The notes under the pieces are model-generated. The model saw only the letters and a list, made by a program, of their open reading frames with translations. It was not told where the DNA came from and searched no databases. 64,000 bases of DNA from Helicoverpa zea (Eukaryota; Arthropoda; Insecta; Lepidoptera; Noctuidae), in NCBI RefSeq assembly GCF_022581195.2, contig NC_061452.1, forward strand, positions 69,501 through 133,500. Direction: 5' to 3'. Below are positions 9,935-19,126 of this stretch, in pieces (position 1 is the stretch's first letter; each line of letters opens with the position of its first letter). The translations under genes were made by a program, and so were the position numbers.

Positions 9935-12900
9935 TCACAAGTTGATGGGGTTCGGCGTGGGCTGTCCGCCGGCCGCCGCCACCTGGCTGCCGATGTCGGC
10001 CAGCCGCGCGAACTGGCGGGCCGAGCGCTGCTCGCGCGTGGCCGCCAGCGCCACCGGCATGCGCGTCACCGCCTCCTCCGCCCACGCCTCCGCCAGCCGC
10101 AGCTCGTGCCCGGCCGACGGCAGCCGCAGCCGCGCCGCCCGCGACGCCCGCGACATCACCGCCGCCGCCGTGTACGCGTCCACGGCCGACGCCGCCAGCC
10201 GGTTGAGCACGAACTGCTGGTCCACGATGCCGCGCCCGTGCCGCACCAGCGCCGCCTCCACGCTGCGCCCGTGCTCCAGCACGCAGCGGCCCAGCTCGGC
10301 GCCCAGCGGCCGCAGCTCGGGCGCCAGCAGCGGGCCCAGGTCGGGCCCCCGCGCCAGCCCCACGGCGCCGGCGGCGCGGCGCCCGGCCTCCGAGAAGATC
10401 AGCCCCAGGTGCGCCGTCGGGTTCTTGAAGGCCCGCTGCAGCTCCTGCAGGTGCGAGCCCGCGAACTGGATGCCTGCGGACACAGCTCCGTCAGCCTCGG
10501 CTCGCCGGCGGCCCGCCGCCCGAGCCCGGCCACTCACCCGTCAGCGCCACGAACAGCCGCAGGATGTCGTTGGTGCCCTCGAAGATCCTGAAGATGCGCA
10601 GATCGCGCAGCACTCGCTCGAGCCCCGTCGCCTTCATGAAGCCCATGCCGCCGAGGATCTGGATGGCCTCGTCCACCACGCTCCAGGCAGAGTCGGACGC
10701 GAACACCTGCGCAGAAAGCGAGTGAGAAAGGCTCGACGAGGGCGGGACGGGAGGGGCGGACGCGTACCTTGGAGATGGCGGCCTCGAGATGGTAGTCCGT
10801 GGCGCCCGAGTCCATGTTGCCGCTGACCATGTAGGCCAGCGACTCGGTGGTGTACTGCAGCAGCGCCATGCGGGCCAGCTTCTCCTGGATGGCGCCGAAG
10901 TCGGCGATGCGCTTGCCGAACTGCACGCGCGTGGCGGCATGCTCGGCGGCCTGGCGTAGAGCCGCCCGCTGGGTGCCGGCCAGCGCCGCCGCCATGCCGA
11001 AGCGCCCGTTGTTGAGGATGTTCATGGCCACCTTGAAGCCGTTGCCGTGCCCGCCCAGCACGTTCTCCACGGGGATCTTGACATCCTCGTAGTACACCTC
11101 GGTGGTGTTGGAGCACTTGATGCCCATCTTGTTCTCGGGCGGGCCGGACGAGACGCCGCCGAACGACCGCTCCACGATGAACGCCGTCACCTGCGCCACA
11201 TCATGTATTGTTATATGTACGATATGTTTGGTTTTATTACGCATCTACATTAACATGATCTGCGTTTTCGCAAGATGCACCTTATCGCATTACTAGCCTC
11301 GTCTTCACCATCTGTGTCTCATATGCATGACTATCGTAGATTTTTCCTGGCACCTACTTACATCTCCCAAGCCTTTTCACAACTACGTGGGGGGTCGGCT
11401 TCCAATCTTACCGGACGCAGCTAAGTACCAGTGTTATACAAGGTGCGTGCGGTAAAACTGGTGTCAGACTTACTGGAAACTACCCGTAACGACTGCCAAG
11501 GATGTTAAATGACAGTCGGGACCTACAGTTTAACGTGCCCTCCGAAGCTAGTGTCCAAGATGTCTTAGAAAAGTTGCATTGGTACTTGCCTGACCTGGAA
11601 TTGAACCCGCACACTCATACTTGAGAGGTTGGTTCTGTACGGACGAGCGTACATTTATTTTATATACATACTTTAATTTTGATGACATCGCATAGCATAG
11701 TTCATGCGCGACCTACATTTCATACTACTTTATTTTATAATTTTTGTATGATCAGTGAATTAAAGACACTCGCTAATAAAAGTCGTTTTCTCTTGACAAC
11801 ATCCACCTCTGATTAGCTGACATCATTTCATCTCGAGTTTGACATCTCTTGTATCGTGGTCACACAACCCGTACAGGTTTTTACCCATTAGGCCACCAAA
11901 ACTTTTTTGACAGCTATTACATACATAACATTACATTATACATATACATAACACAAGACAATTTGGTTTTTGAACAACTGCGCCACCACGCCCACCACCA
12001 CTCGAGTGGTAGCAGAGCTGGAGAAGTACCTTGTCAACTGTCTTGCCGTCTTTTTCGACGGGCGTCTGCGCGAACACGGTCATGATCTCGGCGATGCCAC
12101 CGTTGCTGATCCAGATCTTGGAGCCGTTGAGGATGAAGTGCTTTCCGTCGGGAGACAGCACAGCTCGCGACCTGCACACACACACACGTGAGTCGCCGCA
12201 CACACACACACATACACGGGCGACGCGACGGGACGCACTTGATGGAGCCGGCGTCGGAGCCGGACGAGGGCTCGGTGAGGCAGAAGGCGGCGTACTCGCC
12301 GCCGGTGACGCGCGGCAGGTACTTGGCCTTCTGCTCGGGGGTGCCGAACAGCAGGATGCCCTTGAAGCCGATGGACTGGTGCGCGCCCAGCGTGATGCCG
12401 ACGCCCAGGTCGTGCGCGCCCACCACCTCCACCAGCCGCGCGTACTGCGTGTTGGACAGCCCCAGCCCGCCGTGCTCGGCCGGCACCTGCAGCCCGAAGG
12501 CGCCCAGCTCCCACAGCCCCGCCAGCGTGTTCTGCTCGATCTGCGCGTCCGCGTCGTTCTTGGCGGGGTCGTTCACCTGCAAGCCACGAGCGCTACGTCG
12601 CACTACACCGAGCTCACTCACGTCCAGTACCGCTTCAATATTCGTCCTAAGATATTGCTAGACGCAGCGGTACCCTTAAGCTTTGGTTTCCTAGGAAAGC
12701 GGTGCCGTCATATAGCGGCCGTAATACAGCGGTGAATGACGTCACTAGAACGTTGTCTATGTAAACGAAATGGGGCGGTTTCCTAGAGAGCGGTAACGTA
12801 CACCGTAACTTCAAAAAGCGGTGCCGCCATTTGCATGACGGCCGTCTTAACGGTGTCAGATGGTTTGGTGAACGTTTTATTGAAAGCGGTGAAGCTTTTT

Positions 12901-15900
12901 TAATCTGTATTTGTGTTTTTTTTTCGGAACAACGTAAAAAATGAGTTCCAACTCTTGGAGCAGCGAGGACGATGAAATTTTATTAGATTTCGTTCGTAAC
13001 CACGAAGCAATAAATAATATAAAAAGTAAAGATTATAGAAAAAGTCAACTAAAACAAAATTGGTGTCGTGAAATTTGAGAAATATTAAATAAAACAGGTT
13101 AGTAAGTATAATACAACTAACAAAAAGTTTATGACGGTGTGTTAAAACGGCCGTGGAACTTTCCACATGTCATCACCGTAAAGACGACCGTCTATTTGCG
13201 TCCTTAATAGTACGGTCGCTATATGACGGCACCGCTTTCCTAGGAAACCCAAGCTTAAGGCGGTGCCGTCATATAGCGGCCGTAATACAGCGGTGAATGA
13301 CGTCACCGGAACGTTGTCTATGTAAACAAAATGGGGCGGTTTCCTAGAGAAGGGTAACTGACGCCGTAACTTCAAAAAGCGGTGCCGCCATTTGCATGAC
13401 GGTCGTCTTGACGGTGTCAGATAGTTTGGTGAACGTTTTATTGAAAGCGGTGAAGCTTTTTTAATACGTATTTGTGTTTTTTTTTTCGGAACAACGTCAA
13501 AAATTAGTTACAACTCTTGGAGCAGCGAGGACGACGATATTTTAATAGATTTCGTTCGTAACCACGAAGCAATATATAATATAAAAAGTAAAGATTATAG
13601 AAAAAGTCAACTAAAACAGAATTGGTGGAAATCCTACTTATATTATAAATGTGAAAGTTTGTTAGAATGTATGGATGTATGTTTGTTATTCAATCACGCA
13701 AAAACGACTGGACGGATTTGATTGAAAGGACCATGCCCATCTGTGCCCCAGTAACGCCCAGAGAAAGTATATTACAAGATAGCCCTATTAAATAAAAACT
13801 AGAATTATGATGATAATTTGAAGTCTTAAAAAGCACCGGTTAAAAAATAAAAAAATAAGACATTCTTGTTGATATTGCAGTACATGACATCGTTTCAATC
13901 ATGCTTTATTTATTACGGTCTGTAATCTCGTCCTTTGGCCCATGTATATATTCATTTACTGTATACAATATATTCAAATAACTGACATGTTTATCTAATA
14001 ACATACAATTAAGTCATGAATTCATGATGATCATGTAGTTCCTAGTGAAAAACTAATAGCAATGCTGTCTATAAACGATAAAATGTATAAGAAACCAGTG
14101 GGAATTTATCATGTTTAATGTCCAATATCTTTAGAATCGGTGCTTTATATAATATTAAATCTAGATATCTTACAAATATGGCTGTAAAGCTATCGTATGA
14201 CATAGAACTGGAATTTGGGCATTGCATGGTTTTGCTGACTTTTGACTCCATACTAATATGGGCATGATCCTTTAGTATGTAGATAGGTGATACCCTGGAT
14301 TAACACATAGGCTACTTTTTATCAACACATCCCGCGGGCGAAGCCGCTGGCAGATGCTAGTATTAAATAAAACAGGTTAGTAAGTATGATACAAGTAACA
14401 AAAAGTTTATGACGGTGTGTTAAAACGGCCATGGAACTTTCCACATGTCATAACCGTAAAGACGACCGTCTATTTGCGTCCGTAATATGACGGCTGCTAT
14501 ATGACGGCACCGCTTTCCTAGGAAACCCAAGCTTTACGTTGATTTCCAAAAAGTCATTAAGTTTTGATGATTTTGAGTATTTTTGCGCTGTGCACATACG
14601 GCACACGTATCCTGAGCAAACTACTAGTTGTATAAATAAAATACAGCCCATGTCACTCGGGGACAATCTGCGATAGTGATAGCTTCTCCAAAGTTAAAGA
14701 TTTTTCAAGTTGATTTATGAGATTCGTTTTCTATTATATTTATTTATATGTGTGTATTGAAATTTGCGTTCACACAAAATGTTTTCTCGTTATTCGTATA
14801 GATAGATGCGATGATATAAGGACCAATGCATGCATAGGGCCTGCACACACCACGTTCTTAAACGCGCCCTCGGTGCGCATTAAGGCGCGTTCAAAAAGAT
14901 GGTAATAAGACGCCTCTCTAATCATAATAGAGTTATCTATAAGATGCATGTCATAGTAGCCCGGGACGAGCCAAAGGGAAAGTATAGTTTACCTCTTGGA
15001 AGAATTTCTCAACTGGAGGCACGAGCTCCTGCAGCATCTGGCGCTGGTCGTCGGACAGAGGTTCGGGGAAGGGGAACACCTGCGCCGGCTCCAGGCGACC
15101 GCGGAACAGGTTGAGTGTGAAGGAGGCGCTCTCCCGCGCCGCGCCGCGCTTGTCGGCCGGCGCCGCCTTCGCCTCCGTGGCCAGGCATCTGCGCAGGGAC
15201 ATCATGACATAAAGAGCTTCAAATAGTCTTGCTATGGCTAAAATTGACCAACCAGGATAAAGTAAAAAGCACCAAATACCTCAATTTTGCAGCCTATATT
15301 TTGACAATTTAAGTTAAAAAATACAGACAGCACCTCTAAAAACCGGCCAAGTGCTAGTTGGACTCGCACATGAAGGGTTTCCTACCATTATTTCTAAAAC
15401 GGACAAAAAAACTCACATTTGTTGTATGGGAGCCCCCCAAAATATTTATTTAATTCTAGTTTTCACTTTTTGTTGTTGATGAATAAAATCAAAATCAAAA
15501 ATCATTTATTCAAACTTGGCTGCAAGACAGCACTTTTTGAACGTCAGAAATTTACAATAGACAGCCCCCAAAATGCTCACCCTTCACCACTTCCTATGTG
15601 TTTTTGCTGGGAAGAAGAAGTGGCGCAACAAACTCCCCAGCAACACTGATGGCACCCTCTCTTTTTTTTATTGTATCATTGCTGGGCACTAGCCAGCTTT
15701 TACCCATGTAATACTGCTATGTTTGTAGCACTGTTGCCCTTGAACAGATGCATTAGGATGCAATTTACTATTCCTGAATACTGGTTTTCCAGCAGTTTTT
15801 CTTATACATATGTAATTAAATCAGCTCAACCATTTCAAAGATTATAGCAGTTAAATCAATAACTTGAATTTCAATGTACTATGTACACATAACATAGTCT

Positions 15901-16699
15901 TATAAAATGTCATTCGATGTCTTTATTTACAATGCTAGAGTTTATTTTATACTAATTTAATCACTTTTTAAATTCAAAATTACAAGTGAGAAATCGAATG
16001 CCAAAATTCATTAATAAAATTTACTTTCAGTTGAACAATACATCTGTAGGTACTTTGCGATGAAATTTAAAATAATAAATAAAATTAAAATTTACCTATT
16101 TAATTAATTTAGACTAAACTTCGTACTACTTGGTAGTACTTAACCTATTCAGGTTTTTAGGTAACTTCTGTAATTTTTTTTTTCGTAATTTATATAGGGT
16201 GAATGGTAATTAGTGACCAATACTTGAACACATGATTCTACTCATGTTACAAACAATGTTCAGAAAGAAACTTTTTTTATTCTCAAACTAATGAGAATAA
16301 AAAAATCACAATAGCAAAACAAACAAGGGCAAGGTCCAAAGTTTGAAACAGCTGTTACATTATTATATATAGTGTTTATAATAACAAAACTATAGTTATG
16401 TCGTACAAATGTTTCCTGCAGATAGATTTGGAATAAATTCAAGAATCGACCATACATTTATTTGTGCAAATGTTGGCCCTATTCCGAGACATAATTTGAC
16501 ATGAGAATGTCATCTGCCTATAAATAATGAGGTTGAGGTACAAAGTCCAAGGCAGCTGTGGACTATGGAACTTCAAGGCCAAGCAATATTAAAGTTTTAT
16601 TAAGTCCCCTTCTTGTTACCTGCGTAAAGGCGATGGTAGTTGAGTTGTTTTTGCTGCTACACAACGATTAGCACTCGTTAATAACTTGGCACCCTTCAT
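9935..16699 (-). CDS. ACADVL: Very-long-chain acyl-CoA dehydrogenase, mitochondrial
   Basis: Catalyses the first step of mitochondrial beta-oxidation of long-chain acyl-CoAs with FAD. Exons in transcript order: 16620-16699, 14993-15188, 12239-12576, 12030-12171, 10768-11190, 10538-10706, 9935-10473. All introns are GT-AG and the total, 1887 nt, gives 628 aa. Exon 1 encodes MKGAKLLTSANRC, a basic amphipathic leader of the kind that directs import into mitochondria. Residues 193-202 are TEPSSGSDAG and WISNGG follows in exon 4, as in the family's FAD and substrate site. Glu436 in FEGTNDILR matches the catalytic base of acyl-CoA dehydrogenases. The long C-terminal extension (exon 7) separates VLCAD/ACAD9 from the short-chain enzymes, and the match to VLCAD is closer by eye. 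Exon 1 is AT-rich while exons 2-7 are very GC-rich. The gene is head-to-head with the ABHD-like gene. Confidence 0.93.
11364..11650 (-). mobile_element. SINE family 2 copy in VLCAD intron 4
   Basis: On the minus strand a B-box-like GGGTTCAATTCC lies at about 11598-11611, followed by GGCAAGTACCAATGCAAC and a body that ends near CCACGTAGTTGTGAAAAGG. Related pieces are at 39752-39880, 49240-49450 and 63781-64000. No coding capacity. Confidence 0.65.
12174..12217. repeat. CA microsatellite in VLCAD intron 3
   Basis: Two short (CA)n tracts flank CGTGAGTCGCCG in the 67-bp intron between exons 3 and 4. The one next to exon 4 directly abuts its acceptor, so repeat length could influence splicing. 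Confidence 0.75.
12941..13078 (+). pseudogene. MADF-like DNA-binding domain fragment, 45 codons
   Basis: ATG at 12941 opens MSSNSWSSEDDEILLDFV, then RNHEAINNIKSKDYRKSQ and NWCREI before TGA. The acidic start with DEILLDFVRNHEAI and the basic DYRKSQLKQNW resemble MADF/Myb-like DNA-binding domains such as those encoded by PIF/Harbinger elements. In the second unit (near 13505) the ATG is lost and the frame reads NWW at the equivalent place. Only the first half of a domain is present. Confidence 0.5.
13626..14362 (+). mobile_element. Repeat inserted in the second MADF unit
   Basis: Starts CTTATATTATAAATGTG and ends GCGGGCGAAGCCGCTGGC, a pair of ends seen again, in the opposite orientation, in the AAGAB-like intron at about 31860-32073. 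Comparison of the two MADF units shows it is an insertion. Non-coding, with a short inverted open stretch that has no recognisable content. Confidence 0.6.
15341..15660. mobile_element. Two repeat fragments in VLCAD intron 1
   Basis: 15341-15460 is a truncated copy of family R (CCGGCCAAGTGCTAG, GGGTTTCC). 15480-15660 carries a block (CACTTCCTATGTGTTTTTGC, then AAGAAGTGGCGCAACAAAC) that also occurs, diverged, inside the LTRs at 42395 and 46377. This block is probably derived from a LINE 3' end. Confidence 0.5.
15661..16619. other. Rest of VLCAD intron 1, no feature seen
   Basis: AT-rich intronic sequence without a recognisable exon, repeat border or tandem array. Confidence 0.45.
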
Positions 16700-17424
16700 G
16701 ATTTTCTTTAAATCAATTAATTGTTAGTAACTCAATAGTCCAATATTTAAGATTCTTCTACTTTAGCGGTCTGTTAATTACTTAACATGTTATTTTACGA
16801 CACTAAAAACTATAGATAGAAAAAGGATCTAAATCAAACTACTAAAGAGAATATTATGTTGATGTAAGTGAAACTTCGAGCTCGATTGTGAGACACAACT
16901 CACAAGAAACTTTATTGACAGCACAGACAACCCAACTATCAAATGAAATCTGGACTGTGCCACAGATTAACTGTGCACACGTCATAGATATAATATTACT
17001 AAACAAGATTGCGCACGCTCAAAATATATATTTACGAAAATGAACTCTATTCTAACGCAATAAGGTACTAAATTGGTTGCATAATACACAGAGGCAAATC
17101 CGAGCCGAGAGGGATAGTTCGAACGGAGGCTATTTGTCTCTTTCTAACACCTTGCCAGCATAAAAAAATGTTGTGATCAAAAGTTTTGTCTTCCCAAAAA
17201 CAATTGAATCACTTATATTTTTATCTTATTTTAACAATTGTAAGTCAACAAATAAATAACAATCGCATTAATTTATTCGTATTTATTATTAAAACATAAA
17301 CAACATAAATTTTTATTTTGCTTTTTTTTATTTTCTAGCGGTAACCCTGAACATTCTTGGCGCGTAATCAGCATTTAAAATTTTGTTTATATTTTTTTGT
17401 ATTAAATCAATTTAAACTATTAAA

Positions 17425-17664
17425 ATGGTGAAAAAGTGTTGCGTTTCTACTTGCAAAAGTGAATCCTATGGTGGTTGCAATATATCGTTCCACAGGTTAG
17501 CTAATAATAACATTTTCGTAAACCAAACAACTAGGGTGCCCATGAATTCTTGTAACGAGTCAAAATATGGGTGATGGATTTTAAAACTGTTGTACTATTG
17601 TTATAGCTTCCCAAAAAATGAAGAAAGGCGACATAAATGGCTCAGCAGTCTATATATGAAGTAG
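17425..17664 (+). pseudogene. THAP-domain exons of the P-like element
   Basis: Exon 17425-17495 encodes MVKKCCVSTCKSES and CNISFH; donor GTTAGC; acceptor TTATAG at 17601-17606; exon 17607-17664 encodes SFPKNEERRHKWLSSLYMK and a TAG stop. CCVSTC and FPKN…KW are the start and middle of a C2CH THAP zinc finger; the later Cys-His pair is absent. Copy B carries the same first exon on the minus strand. Confidence 0.65.
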
Positions 17665-18280
17665 AAATAAAAAAAAAACAGTCTTCACTTCGAATCTTCC
17701 TGCTTTTATACTGCTAATTTCCGCTAATTAGGAGAAGGATTAGGATTAGGAGGCTTAATTAAGGAGAGAGGGCGCTGAAGTGCTACTGTCAACAACGAAT
17801 CTGTGAATATTTTCTAAATAAAAAAGAAAGATCGCTTAAAATACAGAGAAAGTGGTGTAGTTCGGATAAATAGTGTGCAAAATACCTCCAGGATTGTTAT
17901 TGAACGCGAAATCTACGAACTCCAAGCAAATATCTTCAAAAACATCACCCGACGACCGACCCAAAAGAAACAAGTTTCATACATCGTGTGGAGAAGAATC
18001 ATAAAAATCTGGAGTCGAAAGGTCAGTCCAGTTCTAACAACAAGCGAACTAATAAATAAAAACTGTTACTTGCCAATTCGGCAAAAACATAACCTAAATC
18101 AAAGCCAAAATTGCAAAATCATAACAGTATACAAAACTGAGAACAGCGCCATCTGTGGACGAGTAGCGGAACTGCGAGTTCCCAATCGATTAAGACCCAG
18201 CGCGCGCAGCGCTACACTACGAATTGTTCCGTCTTCGAGTGAAGCTATCCGCTACTAGAGGGCGTTATAATAAATTAAAA

Positions 18281-19126
18281 ATGGATGAGATCCTTAAAAC
18301 TCTACACACTATACAAAAAGACATAGCCCAACAGAAACAAGATATGAAAGATGTGAAAGAGAATATAAAAGAGTCAAAAGAGTCTATAAACAAAAATATC
18401 GATGAAAAATTTGACCGTATAGAGGCAAAAACAAAACAACTAGAAGAAAAAATAGAAAACCAAAAAAAATCTATCGATTTTTTGGATAAACAAATGAGAA
18501 GGAGAAACATAGTATTCTTTGGTGTTCCAGAATCAGAAAAAAACTACGAAGAATTACTTAGCAGCATTCTAACTATAATCAACGAGAAAATGAATATAGT
18601 TTGCCCAAAATGGGAAATTGAAATAGTTTACAGGCTTGGTAAAAATAAAGACAAAATAAGACCCGTCGTAGTTACAACCACCACAATGAGCAGAAAGCTA
18701 CAATTGCTAAAAAATAAAAAAGCTCTAGAAAATGCCGACATATATATAAAAGAAGATTTTACGCCAGCCGTCTTACAAAAACGCAAAGAACTTCAGGATG
18801 AGCTCCAAAGAAAACGCTCATTAGGGGAAAAGGTTATGATCCGATACGATAAAATTGTCGAAATTAAACCTAAAAATCAACAAAATTATGTACCCAGAAA
18901 AACTGCAAGTAAAGTATCTGGCGAACCCAGCGAGCCCACGTCAAGTAAAAGATTTTTGTCGGAGTCCCCTGAAGAAAAAAGGAATGTTAATAGTGTAGAG
19001 CAGCCGAAGCAATTACCCAAGAGAAATAAATCGCAAAATATAACGAACTTCTTACGTCCTTCTCAGCTTACCATTGCCTCTAAAGTCGCTACAAGTCAAG
19101 ATTATGAAGAAACCTCAAAAAACTAA
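18281..19126 (+). CDS. LINE ORF1 protein, coiled coil plus RRM-like domain
   Basis: 281 aa from ATG at 18281. Residues about 10-70 are heptad-rich and strongly charged (KDVKENIKESKESINK), a probable trimeric coiled coil. Residues about 68-200 (MRRRNIVFFGVPESEKNYEE, YRLGKNKDKIRPVVVT, KEDFTPAVLQKRKELQDEL) match the RRM plus C-terminal layout of L1-type ORF1 RNA-binding proteins. The tail is Lys/Pro/Ser-rich. Such proteins bind the element RNA and act as nucleic-acid chaperones. An upstream in-frame ATG at 18224 exists, but the coiled coil begins at 18281. The frame ends with a slippery heptamer directly before TAA, so it probably feeds ORF2. Confidence 0.8.
   Translation: MDEILKTLHTIQKDIAQQKQDMKDVKENIKESKESINKNIDEKFDRIEAKTKQLEEKIENQKKSIDFLDKQMRRRNIVFFGVPESEKNYEELLSSILTIINEKMNIVCPKWEIEIVYRLGKNKDKIRPVVVTTTTMSRKLQLLKNKKALENADIYIKEDFTPAVLQKRKELQDELQRKRSLGEKVMIRYDKIVEIKPKNQQNYVPRKTASKVSGEPSEPTSSKRFLSESPEEKRNVNSVEQPKQLPKRNKSQNITNFLRPSQLTIASKVATSQDYEETSKN
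19117..19123 (+). promoter_or_regulatory. Putative -1 ribosomal frameshift site (A_AAA_AAC)
   Basis: The ORF1 codons read TCA AAA AAC TAA. The seven bases A AAA AAC form a canonical X_XXY_YYZ slippery site directly before the stop. A -1 shift puts ribosomes into the ORF2 frame, which is open from 19108 and has no ATG near its start. A small stem (CACGG 19157-19161 with CCGTG 19169-19173) lies downstream but farther away than usual stimulators. The function is inference from sequence. Confidence 0.6.

Larger units (their letters stand above)
12679..14534. mobile_element. Two tandem MADF-bearing inverted-repeat elements in VLCAD intron 2
   Basis: Inverted repeats AGCTTKGGTTTCCTAGG followed by AAGCGGTGCCGTCATATAG border a unit at 12679-13255. 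A second unit follows directly from about 13259 to 14534, sharing the TTAA junction and lacking its own outermost left end. Both carry the same interior, including a short MADF-like reading frame; unit 2 is interrupted by another repeat at about 13626-14362. TTA/TAA flanks and a MADF/Myb-like N-terminus suggest an internally deleted PIF/Harbinger element. The copies look close in sequence, so the duplication is fairly recent. Confidence 0.7.

Noticed and set aside
17875..18258. Separate protein upstream of LINE ORF1
   Set aside because: In the LINE 5' region, Asn/Ile/Lys-rich, no motif and not needed by the family; treated as leader sequence.
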